Position numbers and translations under genes: made by a program. The notes under the pieces are model-generated. The model was not told the DNA's origin. It searched no databases and worked only from the letters and a program-made list of their open reading frames with translations. Source: Streptomyces sp. WZ.A104 (GTDB lineage Bacteria > Actinomycetota > Actinomycetes > Streptomycetales > Streptomycetaceae). Taken from it: a stretch of 64,000 nt of DNA. The DNA lies in assembly GCF_002382885.1 (NCBI RefSeq), contig NZ_NWVL01000040.1:1-64000 (forward strand), written 5' to 3'. The number at the start of each line of letters is the position of its first letter. The stretch's first letter is position 1. Below, piece after piece: positions 42,773-50,967 of this stretch.

Positions 42773-43130
42773 TCAGCTCTCGTCGAACAAGGCGTCGACA
42801 CTCGATGTGGTGACCGCCCGCTCGAACCACACGTCGAGCACCGCAAGGTCGGTACACGTGGTGATGCGCTGCCGTGCCGCGTCCGGCACCTCCACACCGC
42901 GCACCGCGAGAATCCGCAGAATGTCCTCGGCCCGGCTTTCCACACGACCTTCGTCGCGGAAGGATTCGGCGACGAAGCCCCGGAAGTGACTCAGCCCAGT
43001 GCCCATCAGGTTCCTCCAGATCTCACGGGCCGGGGTGGCTCCCAGACCCGCCTCGGTGAATTCGGCGAAGACCGCTGCGGCATCGGCGTCCGTGGCCCGG
43101 AGCGCCTCGGCGAGAGCTTCGCACCGCCCA
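42773..43130 (-). pseudogene. Truncated Rpn-type (recombination-promoting nuclease family) gene, 3' part
   Basis: From about 43130 the minus strand reads CEALAEALRATDADAAAVFA, EFTEAGLGATPAREIWRNLM, then MGTGLSHFRGFVAESFRDEG and RITTCTDLAVLDVWFERAVT to the stop at 42773. That is the C-terminal third of a Streptomyces Rpn-like/PD-(D/E)XK protein. The nuclease domain is missing and sequence upstream is unrelated. An ATG at 43006 could still make a 77-aa fragment. Confidence 0.7.
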
Positions 43131-43181
43131 GTTCACCTGCTCCGCCGGTCACGACACCACGACAATCCGCGTCGCAGCCTC

Positions 43182-43262
43182 CGGCAGACCACGCACCTGA
43201 CCGTGGCTGCCGCCACCAAGGCCGCCCAGGCCACGCTGAACACCGCGAAGAAGAACCTGCGC
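43182..43262 (+). pseudogene. Fragment of hbpS
   Basis: A short stretch encodes RQTTHLTVAAATKAAQATLN, nearly the same as residues 52-71 of HbpS. It contains a 55-bp run (43184-43238) identical to positions 40098-40152 read on the other strand. Similarity fades at AAGAAGAACCTGCGC. It has no start or stop of its own, so it is a partial, inverted duplicate captured beside the truncated Rpn gene. Confidence 0.85.
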
Positions 43263-43312
43263 CCTCACCCGATCGTGTCAGCCCCGGTGACCGGGCATGA
43301 CACCATCGATCC

Positions 43313-43810
43313 GTGCTCGACATCGGCTACTCCCTCTCCCGTCGCTTCCCCGACCCCCCGCAGACCGACTACCGCCGCGCGGACGTCCGCGCGCTGCGCC
43401 ACGATCTGTTCTCCGGCGACGTCTACCTCGCGGACACCAAGGCGGACCGCGAGGTGTCCACAGCCTGGGGATGGGTGCCGGTGCTCGACTTCGCGTGGGC
43501 GCTGTGCGACATCGTCGAGCAGATCGACCAGGACCCGCGCGGCAACCGCTCGCACCGGCGGCAGTACGCGGAGCTGGACTTCACCGAGTCCTCGGACGTC
43601 ATGATCTTCGAGCGTCGCTTCGGCTGGGTCGACGTCGAGGCGGACTGGATGCCCGGCGACGAGCCCCCGCTCACCTTCAGCCACTCCCTCCTGCGCCGCG
43701 AGGCGCGCGACTTCCTGCACGACCTGATCGCCGATCTGGCCGACATGCACGAGGGCCTCGCCGACAACCCCGTGATCTGGGACCTCCAGGCCCGCTTCCC
43801 CCGTGTGTGA
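43313..43810 (+). CDS. Uncharacterised 165-aa cytoplasmic protein
   Basis: Not assigned to a family with confidence. Soluble, acidic, with aromatic-rich stretches (TAWGWVPVLDFAWALCDIVE, and FERRFGWVDVEADWMPGDEP) and a helical C-terminus (RREARDFLHDLIADLADMHE). It reads as a complete, well-used frame with GC3 bias like its neighbours. Similar proteins are common in Streptomyces as single genes. It may be an immunity or contact-type protein by composition, which is a guess. Confidence 0.7.
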   Translation: MLDIGYSLSRRFPDPPQTDYRRADVRALRHDLFSGDVYLADTKADREVSTAWGWVPVLDFAWALCDIVEQIDQDPRGNRSHRRQYAELDFTESSDVMIFERRFGWVDVEADWMPGDEPPLTFSHSLLRREARDFLHDLIADLADMHEGLADNPVIWDLQARFPRV

Positions 43811-43913
43811 GCCGGCAAGAGAACCGAGGCGACCCGTATCTGCCTCGTACGTCCCTCGCGCCCTCACTCATACGCGCCTCGTGCCTCCCTCGCCCGAAAC
43901 CCGAAACCCGTAA

Positions 43914-43957
43914 CTGGTTACCGGTAACCAGGTATCCCGTACTGCCCCGTACGGGAT
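43914..43957. promoter_or_regulatory. Two adjacent palindromes between convergent genes
   Basis: CTGGTTACCGGTAACCAG (43914-43931) is a perfect 18-bp palindrome. Two bases later a hairpin, ATCCCGTAC (43934) with GTACGGGAT (43949), follows. The second looks like a terminator for the convergent gene pair. The first has no loop and is more like a protein-binding site. Confidence 0.6.
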
Positions 43958-43978
43958 GACCTCCCCCCCCCGCCTCCC

Positions 43979-44680
43979 TCACGCCTCCACCCGCACCCCG
44001 ATCTGCGCCGCGAACGCCGGTGCCAGCTCCATCAACTGCGCCGGGCTGATCACCGCACCCGCCAACCGCTCCACGCCCCGCGCGATGTCCAGTTCGGCCA
44101 CCGTCCGCAGGTCCACCGACTCCATCCGCACCGCGCTGAAGTCCGCCCGCTTCAGCACGCACTCCCGGAACTCGACCCGGACCAGCCGCGCGTCCCCGAA
44201 GTCCGGCTCGGAGAGCACGCACCCCTCGAAGACGACGTCCTTCAGCCGGGCCTTGCGCAGATTCAGGTAGTCGATCTTCCCGCCCCGGATCACCACCCGC
44301 TCCAGCACCGCCCCGTGCAGCTGAACCCCGCCCAGGCGTGCGTCCACCACCTCCACGTCCCGCAGCGACGCCCCCGCGAGATCGGTGCCCACGCCCCGTA
44401 CACCGGTCAGGACCGAGTCGATGAAGCGGGCCCGCACCAGCTCCGTACGGTCGAGGCCGCAGCCCTCCAGCGCGCAGTCCATGAACCGCGCACCCGGCCC
44501 CGAAGCGTCCGCCAGGTCCACCCCGGCGAACCGCACCCCGTCGTAGTCGCCGTCCGGCTCCAGGCCCTCCCCGTCGTACGGAACGAGCGGGGGAAGGCGC
44601 ACCTCCGGCCGCCGCGCCGCCGCGATGCCGTCCTTCTTGCCCTTGTTGGTCCCGGCCGTCCTGCCCGTACTCGCTGCCAT
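43979..44680 (-). CDS. Pentapeptide-repeat protein
   Basis: 233-aa protein with tandem pentapeptides of the A(D/N)LxX type from about residue 48 to 205 (VRFAGVDLADASGPGARFMD, LTGVRGVGTDLAGASLRDVE, LRKARLKDVVFEGCVLSEPD). It would fold as a quadrilateral beta-helix. Some relatives mimic DNA and protect gyrase; others have no known role. The first 40 residues are basic and disordered. The ATG at 44680 is the first in-frame start before the repeats. Confidence 0.88.
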   Translation of the reverse strand: MAASTGRTAGTNKGKKDGIAAARRPEVRLPPLVPYDGEGLEPDGDYDGVRFAGVDLADASGPGARFMDCALEGCGLDRTELVRARFIDSVLTGVRGVGTDLAGASLRDVEVVDARLGGVQLHGAVLERVVIRGGKIDYLNLRKARLKDVVFEGCVLSEPDFGDARLVRVEFRECVLKRADFSAVRMESVDLRTVAELDIARGVERLAGAVISPAQLMELAPAFAAQIGVRVEA

Positions 44681-44810
44681 GCCCCCATCGTGACGCACAC
44701 CACTGACAACGCCCCCGCAGACCGTGTCACGCGCCGCCTCCCCCGATCCGTCACACCACCGACGACGCGTCGCATCATCCAAGAGGCGAAGGGTCGAAGG
44801 CGTTCCAGCT

Positions 44811-45060
44811 ATGGACCACATCCACGTCATCGGCGGCGGGCTCGCCGGACTCACCGCCGCGGTCACCGCCGCCGAGCCCGGTGCGCGGGTCACTCTGTAC
44901 GAGGGCCACCGGCCCCCGGGCGGCCGGGCCAGGACCGCCGACGGCCCCCGTCCACCCTGCTGCGCCCCGCCGTCCAGGGATCCCCCTCGCCGAAGCGGCC
45001 GCCTCCCACCACCCGCTGGAGACCCGGGGCACGATCGGCAAGGTGATCCTGGAGCTGTGA
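44811..45060 (+). pseudogene. Scar joining a FAD-oxidoreductase 5' end to a quinone-reductase 3' end
   Basis: ATG 44811 opens the dinucleotide-binding start of a FAD enzyme (MDHIHVIGGGLAGLTAAVTA, then VTLYEGHRPPGGRARTADG) that ends near 44945. In another frame the last about 90 bases encode GIPLAEAAASHHPLETRGTI and GKVILEL, the C-terminus of a zinc-type quinone oxidoreductase, ending at the TGA at 45058. The centres of both genes are missing, consistent with a deletion that fused two neighbours. Confidence 0.75.
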
Positions 45061-45096
45061 GACGGGGGCTGGGGCCGGGTCGGGTTTCCGGCCCGG

Positions 45097-45642
45097 CTAG
45101 GACCGGGGAGTGTCCTCGGCGGCGCCCAGCCTCGCCAACGCCCCGTCCGTCAGCCGGTACGTCGTCCACTCGTCCTGCGGCCGTGCGCCCAGCGACTCGT
45201 AGAACGCGATGGACGGGGCGTTCCAGTCGAGCACCGACCACTCCAGCCGCTCGTACCCCCGCTCCACGCAGATCCGCGCCAACTCCGCCAGCAGCGCCCT
45301 GCCGTGTCCGCCGCCGCGTCGCTCCGGGCGGACGTACAGGTCCTCCAGGTAGATGCCGTGCACCCCGCGCCAGGTGGAGAAGTTCAGGAACCACAGGGCG
45401 AAGCCGACCACCTCGCCATCACCACGATCACCACGGTCACCGCCATCACCCCCGTCGCCCCCGTCGCCCCCGTCGTCGGCCGTCGCCACGTGCGCGTACG
45501 CGGCGGGCCGCTCGCCGAACAGCGCCTCCCTCAGCTGTTCCTCGGAGGCCACCACCTCGTCGAGGGCCTTCTCGTAATCGGCGAGTTCACGCACCAGGGC
45601 GTACAGGACGGGGATGTCATCAGGCGTAGCGGTACGAATCAT
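45097..45642 (-). CDS. GNAT family N-acetyltransferase
   Basis: 181-aa GNAT enzyme of the diamine/spermidine-acetyltransferase-like type (MIRTATPDDIPVLYALVREL, then WRGVHGIYLEDLYVRPERRG, the GHGRALLAELA acetyl-CoA loop and WNAPSIAFYESLGA). A Gly-Asp repeat (GGDGGDGGDGGDRGDRGDG) is inserted in the beta3-beta4 region, encoded by a GTCGCCCCC-type microsatellite. The insert is in frame and probably a surface loop. The ATG is at 45642. Confidence 0.88.
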   Translation of the reverse strand: MIRTATPDDIPVLYALVRELADYEKALDEVVASEEQLREALFGERPAAYAHVATADDGGDGGDGGDGGDRGDRGDGEVVGFALWFLNFSTWRGVHGIYLEDLYVRPERRGGGHGRALLAELARICVERGYERLEWSVLDWNAPSIAFYESLGARPQDEWTTYRLTDGALARLGAAEDTPRS

Positions 45643-45693
45643 GGGGTCAGCGTAAGCAGCCCCCGAACTGCGTATCGGCCCTGTCCATTTCCG

Positions 45694-45736
45694 CTCACCC
45701 TCACCCTCACCCTCGCCCTCGCCCTCGCCCTCGCCC
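45694..45736. repeat. CTC(A/G)CC hexamer array
   Basis: Seven hexamers, three CTCACC followed by four CTCGCC, at the broken end of the aminoglycoside phosphotransferase remnant. On the minus strand it reads Gly-Glu repeats. Confidence 0.85.
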
Positions 45737-45744
45737 GACAACGG

Positions 45745-45939
45745 CCGCCGCCCGTCCGCCTCCCGCACCACCGGCAGCGCCAACGCGCACCCGCAGTACG
45801 TCGACGGCCCGTCCGGCCGCAGCCCCCACCGCTCCAGACACCGCGCGGCAAGGCCCGGCAACCCGGCGACCAAAGCCCGCCAGGCGGCTCCGTTGTACGT
45901 GGACCGGGTGTCGATCATTTCTTCGGGAATGTCGATCAC
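45745..45939 (-). pseudogene. 5' remnant of an aminoglycoside phosphotransferase gene
   Basis: From GTG 45939 the minus strand encodes VIDIPEEMIDTRSTYNGAAW, LVAGLPGLAARCLERWGLRP, DGPST and ALALPVVREADGR, matching the first about 65 residues of Streptomyces APH-family kinases. It then collapses into a Gly-Glu repeat and continues in frame into the GNAT gene. The ATP-binding and catalytic (HGDLH-type) regions are absent, so it is non-functional. Confidence 0.72.
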
Positions 45940-45973
45940 ACCCCCGATCCCAGGCGCATGCGTCAATCGGGCC

Positions 45974-46666
45974 ATGCCCCGAGAACAGCCGGGAAACCGC
46001 CCTCGCGCCCCCGGCACCCGCAGCCCCCGGTCCACAGCCGCGGCCGCCGTCCGCCACTGGATCGCCACCGCCCCCGGCACGTACATCTGGCTGGGCATCC
46101 TCTTCGTCACGGCCGTCGTCCTGCGGCAGATGTCGCCCGCCTTCGAGGACGAATTCCTGCGGGACCGTTCCACCAACCTGCACGAGCTCTCGCGGAACCC
46201 CCTCCGCGTCCTGATCTCCAGCGCGCTGTGGATCGACGGCGGCCGCTGGCTCCCGTACGCCGTGCTGTTCACCGTCTTCCACGCCACCGCCGAACACTGG
46301 CTCGGCACCCTGCGCTGGCTGACGGTCGTGGTCCTCGCGCACGTACTGGCGACCCTCGTCAGCGAGGGCGTCCTGGCCTGGGCGATCCGGTACGGGCACG
46401 CCCCGCCGTCGGCCACCGACACCCTGGACGTGGGCGTGAGTTACGCGCTGGCCGGGGCCGTCGCCGTCCTCACGTACCGCGTACCGCACCTCTGGCGGTA
46501 CGCCTACGCCTTCGCGGTCCTGGTGGCCTACGGCGTGCCGCTGATCGGCGAGGGCCGCACGTTCACCGACCTGGGCCACTTCACCGCCGTGCTGATCGGC
46601 CTCGCCTGCTACCCGCTGACCCGCCGCCGTACGGACCAGGAGACGCAGCGGCCCCCCGCGCAGTAA
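45974..46666 (+). CDS. Rhomboid-like membrane protein
   Basis: 230-aa polytopic protein of the Streptomyces 'rhomboid-like' group, with about six helices. A basic N-terminus is followed by APGTYIWLGILFVTAVVLRQ, a periplasmic loop DRSTNLHELSRNPLRVLISS and later DVGVSYALAGAVAVLTY and DLGHFTAVLIGLACYPL. The serine-protease GxSG/His pair is not clearly intact: GVSYALAG replaces GxSG, although a His is present in the last helix (LGHF). Protease activity is therefore uncertain. Confidence 0.8.
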   Translation: MPREQPGNRPRAPGTRSPRSTAAAAVRHWIATAPGTYIWLGILFVTAVVLRQMSPAFEDEFLRDRSTNLHELSRNPLRVLISSALWIDGGRWLPYAVLFTVFHATAEHWLGTLRWLTVVVLAHVLATLVSEGVLAWAIRYGHAPPSATDTLDVGVSYALAGAVAVLTYRVPHLWRYAYAFAVLVAYGVPLIGEGRTFTDLGHFTAVLIGLACYPLTRRRTDQETQRPPAQ

Positions 46667-46733
46667 CGTCCCGCCACACATACGCTCGGCATCAGTGAGT
46701 ACCGGACACCGGAACAGGGACACCAGGGGCATC

Positions 46734-48134
46734 ATGAGCACCGTCAGTACCGTCAACGGCGGCATATCGTTCTGGTACGCGCAGGAGGGCACCCCCGCCC
46801 CGCGCGAGCCCCTCCCCGGCGACGCGAGCGCCGACGTCTGCATCGTCGGCGGCGGCTACACCGGGCTCTGGACGGCGTACTACCTGAAGAAGGCCGTTCC
46901 CTTCCTCAACATCACCGTTCTGGAAGCCAAGTTCTGCGGTTACGGGGCCTCCGGCCGTAACGGCGGCTGGCTCTACAACGGCATCGCGGGCCGCGACCGG
47001 TACGCGAAGCTGCACGGCCACGACGCCGCCGTACGGCTCCAGAAGGCGATGAACGAGACGGTCGGCGAGGTCGTCCGGGTGGCCGCCGAGGAGAAGATCG
47101 ACGCCGACATCCACCAGGGCGGTGTCCTGGAGGTGGCCCACACCCCGGCACAGCTGGCCCGCCTCAAGGACTTCCACAGCGTCGAGATCGCGTTCGGCGA
47201 GAGCGACCGGGTCCTGCGCGGTGCCCGCGAGACCGCCGAACGTATCCATGTCACCGGGGCCGTCGGCTCCACCTGGACCCCGCACGGCGCCCGGCTGCAC
47301 CCGGTCAAGCTGGTCAAGGGCCTCGCGGACGCGGTGGAGGCGCTCGGCGTCACGATCCACGAGTCGACGCCCGTCACCGAGATCAAGGCCAAGCACGCCG
47401 TCACCCCGTACGGTACGGTCCGCGCCCCGTACATCCTGCGCTGCACCGAGGGCTTCACCGCGAGCCTCAAGGGCCAGAAGCGCACCTGGCTCCCGATGAA
47501 CTCCTCCATGATCGCCACCGAGCCGCTGCCCGCCCATATCTGGGACACCATCGGCTGGGAGGGCCGCGAGACCCTCGGCGACATGGCCCACGCCTACCTC
47601 TACGCCCAGCGCACCGCCGACGACCGCATCGCGATCGGCGGCCGCGGCCGCCCCTACCGCTACGGCTCCGCCACCGACAACGACGGCCGCACCCGGCCCG
47701 CCACCGTCGCCGCCCTCCGCGACCTGCTGGTCCGCCTCTTCCCCACCACGGCGGGCGTCCGCATCGATCACGCCTGGTCCGGCGTCCTCGGCGTCCCGCG
47801 CGACTGGTGCGCCACGGTCACCCTGGACCGGTCCACGGGCCTGGGCTGGGCAGGCGGCTACGTCGGCTCCGGCGTCGCCACGGCCAACCTCGCCGCCCGC
47901 ACCCTGCGCGACCTGATCCAGCAGGACTCCGGCCAGGCGGGCACCACCGACCTGACGACGCTCCCCTGGGTGAACCACAAGGTCCGACGCTGGGAACCGG
48001 AACCCTTCCGCTGGCTCGGCGTCCACGGCCTGTACGCCGCCTACCGCGCCGCCGACCGCCGCGAGACGTCCTCTCCGCGCCCCGGCACCGACCCGATCGC
48101 GAAGACGGCGGACCGCATAGCGGGCCGCCACTGA
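46734..48134 (+). CDS. NAD(P)/FAD-dependent oxidoreductase (DadA/PuuB-like amine oxidase)
   Basis: 466-aa D-amino-acid-oxidase-like flavoenzyme. The FAD site begins ADVCIVGGGYTGLWTAYYLK (about residue 32) and is followed by EAKFCGYGASGRNGGW, the signature of the gamma-glutamylputrescine-oxidase branch. C-terminal GLGWAGGYVGSGVATANLAA closes the FAD site. It likely oxidises an amine or amino acid; the substrate is unproven. AGGGG precedes the ATG at 46734. A 13-bp repeat array begins at its stop codon. Confidence 0.9.
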   Translation: MSTVSTVNGGISFWYAQEGTPAPREPLPGDASADVCIVGGGYTGLWTAYYLKKAVPFLNITVLEAKFCGYGASGRNGGWLYNGIAGRDRYAKLHGHDAAVRLQKAMNETVGEVVRVAAEEKIDADIHQGGVLEVAHTPAQLARLKDFHSVEIAFGESDRVLRGARETAERIHVTGAVGSTWTPHGARLHPVKLVKGLADAVEALGVTIHESTPVTEIKAKHAVTPYGTVRAPYILRCTEGFTASLKGQKRTWLPMNSSMIATEPLPAHIWDTIGWEGRETLGDMAHAYLYAQRTADDRIAIGGRGRPYRYGSATDNDGRTRPATVAALRDLLVRLFPTTAGVRIDHAWSGVLGVPRDWCATVTLDRSTGLGWAGGYVGSGVATANLAARTLRDLIQQDSGQAGTTDLTTLPWVNHKVRRWEPEPFRWLGVHGLYAAYRAADRRETSSPRPGTDPIAKTADRIAGRH

Positions 48135-48233
48135 CGCCGGGCCACTGACGCCGGGCCACGGCGTCGGGCCACGGCGTCGGGCCACGGCGCCGGGCTACGG
48201 CGTCGGGCCACGGCGCCGGGCTACGGCGTCGGC
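48132..48233. repeat. Eight 13-14-bp tandem repeats between two convergent genes
   Basis: Variants of CACGGCGTCGGGC repeat from the stop of the FAD oxidoreductase into the last codons of the sortase gene. The later copies alternate CACGGCGCCGGGC and TACGGCGTCGGGC. Confidence 0.85.
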
Positions 48234-49042
48234 CGCTCCGCCACCAGCACGCCCACCTTGTCGATCCGGTGCTCGGGGTTGCCGAGGGCGTCCCGCCAGA
48301 AGTTCCCGGCCGCGTCGTCCTCGGGCGTCGCGCAGGTGGAGATCGTGATCATCGCCCGGGTCGGCTCGACACCGGGCTTGCCCGGCACCTCGGCCCGCTG
48401 CTCGGCGAGCGACCGCTCGCTGCGGAAGGAGGTCTGCCGGGTCTCGGTGATCTCGTACGTGTAGCGGGTACCGCCCTCGGTCACGTACACGGAATCGCCC
48501 TTGCCGAGATCCGGCAGATCACGCAACACGCCTCCGGCACTGAGCCGGTGCGCGGTGACCAGGTAATTGCCGACTTCACCCGGCCCGACCCCGCCCTCCT
48601 CGCCGTACGGGCTGGAGGCGACGCCCCGGTCCTGGATACGGCTGCCGGGCCGGTCGTCGGTCGTCCCCTCGTACGGCACGACGTCCAGGTCCTCGACACC
48701 GATGGCGGGTATCGCGAGGACGGCGGTCGCGGTGCGGGGATCGGTGCGATCAGCGGGGACGGGGGTGGGGGTGGAGGCCGGGGCCGACACAGGGGCAGGC
48801 ACCGAGGCGGGTACGGAGGCGGGCGCCGTCACCGAGCGCCCGGTCGCGGAGGGCGGGGCCGGGGCCATGGACTCGGCCGCGGGGAACGGGGCCCGGGCCT
48901 TGGACTCGGCCGCGGGGAACGGGGCCGTGTCCTGCGTCCCCACACCCGGGCCGCCTGACAGCCCGGCCGCACACCCCAGGCTCAGTACGACGGCGGCACA
49001 GCCACCGGCGGCAGTACGGGCGACGCTACGAAGACGGCGCAT
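48221..49042 (-). CDS. Class F sortase
   Basis: 273-aa sortase, a membrane or secreted transpeptidase that attaches or processes surface proteins. The signal region is RSVARTAAGGCAAVVLSLGC, followed by a Pro/Ala/Ser/Thr linker of about 75 residues and the sortase barrel. The catalytic His is in NYLVTAHRLSAGG and the catalytic Cys in MITISTCATPEDD. A C-terminal Arg/His in NPEHRIDKVGVLV is in the right place for the third residue. GGAGG precedes the ATG at 49042. No obvious substrate gene is adjacent. Confidence 0.9.
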   Translation of the reverse strand: MRRLRSVARTAAGGCAAVVLSLGCAAGLSGGPGVGTQDTAPFPAAESKARAPFPAAESMAPAPPSATGRSVTAPASVPASVPAPVSAPASTPTPVPADRTDPRTATAVLAIPAIGVEDLDVVPYEGTTDDRPGSRIQDRGVASSPYGEEGGVGPGEVGNYLVTAHRLSAGGVLRDLPDLGKGDSVYVTEGGTRYTYEITETRQTSFRSERSLAEQRAEVPGKPGVEPTRAMITISTCATPEDDAAGNFWRDALGNPEHRIDKVGVLVAERPTP

Positions 49043-49233
49043 GGGCAGCCCTCCTTCTCCTCCCAGTACACCACCGGCCCCACGATCCGCATACGGACGC
49101 CCGCCCCTGCCCCGCCCGCGAGGGGCGGGCGACGGCCCGGGAAGCGATCGCCGCCAGGCCACCCCGCCAGCAGCCTGCCTCCTCGGCCACCAGCCCCCCA
49201 GCCCCCAGCCCCCAAACGCTGAGAGCTCAGCGC

Positions 49234-50958
49234 TCAGCGCCGGAGCCCCGACAGCCGCCCCGCCTTGGCCGTCGCCACCAGTTCCTCCACGGTGGCGAGC
49301 TTCACCCGGGGCCGCCCGGCACGCCGGCCCCGGTCCCGTTCGGCGCGGTCGATCGCGGCCAGGCCGCGGGCGTCCACGACGCGGCGGTTGCGCTGCCGGG
49401 CGAGCCGGCGGAACGCCTTGGCATCGCCCGTGGGCGTGGGCAGCGCCCCGGCGACCGCGTCGGCCAGGAGCGTGCCGACCGTCTCGGCCGCGCAGGTGCG
49501 GTTGGCACCGATCCCGCCGGACGGCCCGCGCTTGATCCAGCCGACGACATAGCTGCCGGGCAGTCCGGCGACCCGGCCGCCCTCGTGCGGGACCGTGCCC
49601 GAGGCCTCGTCGAACGGCAGGCCGGGGACCGGGAGCCCCCGGTAACCGATGGCCCGCAGCAGCAGCCCGGCGCGCAGGTCCGCCATGCCTCCTCCGCCAC
49701 CACCGCCGCCGCCGGCTCCGTCCGTGACGCGTACCGCGTGCACGCCACCGCCGCCAAGGATCTCCACCGGCTCGGAGTGGAAGCGCAGCACGATGCGCCG
49801 GGCCGCCCCTTCACCGAACGCGGGGGACCCGGCATCCGTCCGTACCCGGGCCAGCCCCCGCAGCATCCCGGCCCGGTCGCCCGCCCCCGCCGCGTCGATC
49901 GCCGCCGCCGTACGCGGGTCGTGGTCGTCCACGGCCAGCTCCACGCCCTCCAGGTGCTTCAGGGCCAGCAGTTCGGAACGGGTGTACGCGGCGTCCTCCG
50001 GCCCCCGCCGCCCCAGCACCACGACCTCACGGACTTGGCTCGCCCGCAGGGCCTCCAGCGCGTGGGTGGCGATGTCGGTCGCCGCGAGCGTCTCCGGGTC
50101 GGCGACCAGAATCCGGGCCACGTCGAGGGCGACGTTGCCGTTGCCCACCACGACGACCCGCTCGGCGGAGAGGTCGACGCTCTGCGCGACGGCCTCGGGA
50201 TGGGCGTTGTACCAGGCGACGAACGAGGTCGCGGACAGCACGCCGGGGCTCTCCTCGCCCGGGATGCCGAGCCGCCGGTCCGTGGACGCGCCGACCGCGT
50301 AGATCACCGCGTCGTGGTGGGCGGCCAGCTCCTCGGCGGTGACGTCCCGGCCCACCTCGATGCCCAGGTGCATACGGACCCGGGGGTGGCTGTGGAAACG
50401 GGAGAAGGTGTCGCCGACCTTCTTCGTCGCGGGGTGATCGGGCGCCACGCCGTACCGGACCAGGCCGCCCGCCACCGGCAGCCGGTCGATCAGGGTCACC
50501 TCCGCACCGGTGTGCAGCAGCAGGTCCTGAGCGGCGTACATCCCCGCCGGACCGGTGCCCACGACGGCCACCCGCAGCGGCCCGAAGTCGGACGGCAGGC
50601 TCCGCTCGAAGACCGGCTCGCCCCAGACATGGAAGTTGGGCCCGTCGACACCGGCCCCGGCGGAAGGGGACTCCTCCCCCTCGTAAAGCGCACCCTCGTA
50701 AAGTGCACCCTCGTAATAGGCGGCGTTGATGTCCGCGTACTCCCGTTGCCCGGCGGGCAGCACGTCCACCGGGAAGATCGCGTCCACCGGGCAGGCGTCC
50801 GCGCAGGCCCCGCAGTCGATGCACGCCCGGGGGTCGATGTGGAGCATCTCCGTACGGCCGAAGGCGCGTTCCTCCGGCGTCGGATGGATGCAGTTGACCG
50901 GGCACACGGCCACACACGTGGCGTCGTTGCAGCAGGTCTGGGTGATGGCGTAGGTCAT
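49234..50958 (-). CDS. fprB: Ferredoxin-fused ferredoxin-NADP reductase (FprB-like)
   Basis: 574-aa fusion. Residues 1-60 form a 7Fe/8Fe ferredoxin (C9, C15, C19-P, C23, then C46-x2-C49-x2-C52-x3-C56-P). The rest is an adrenodoxin-reductase-like flavoprotein with the FAD motif VAVVGTGPAGMYAAQ and NADP motif VVVVGNGNVALDVAR. It passes electrons from NADPH to the iron-sulfur domain. It starts 9 bp after an AurF-type diiron oxygenase gene on the same strand, the same pairing I recall for fprB in mycobacteria, so it is probably that oxygenase's reductase. Confidence 0.92.
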   Translation of the reverse strand: MTYAITQTCCNDATCVAVCPVNCIHPTPEERAFGRTEMLHIDPRACIDCGACADACPVDAIFPVDVLPAGQREYADINAAYYEGALYEGALYEGEESPSAGAGVDGPNFHVWGEPVFERSLPSDFGPLRVAVVGTGPAGMYAAQDLLLHTGAEVTLIDRLPVAGGLVRYGVAPDHPATKKVGDTFSRFHSHPRVRMHLGIEVGRDVTAEELAAHHDAVIYAVGASTDRRLGIPGEESPGVLSATSFVAWYNAHPEAVAQSVDLSAERVVVVGNGNVALDVARILVADPETLAATDIATHALEALRASQVREVVVLGRRGPEDAAYTRSELLALKHLEGVELAVDDHDPRTAAAIDAAGAGDRAGMLRGLARVRTDAGSPAFGEGAARRIVLRFHSEPVEILGGGGVHAVRVTDGAGGGGGGGGGMADLRAGLLLRAIGYRGLPVPGLPFDEASGTVPHEGGRVAGLPGSYVVGWIKRGPSGGIGANRTCAAETVGTLLADAVAGALPTPTGDAKAFRRLARQRNRRVVDARGLAAIDRAERDRGRRAGRPRVKLATVEELVATAKAGRLSGLRR

Positions 50959-50967
50959 GTCCCCGGC

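Noticed and set aside
42999..43604. Long plus-strand frame containing hbpS-like residues as a real gene
   Set aside because: Only about 25 residues match HbpS; the rest is antisense to the Rpn remnant or out of frame with the real gene at 43313.
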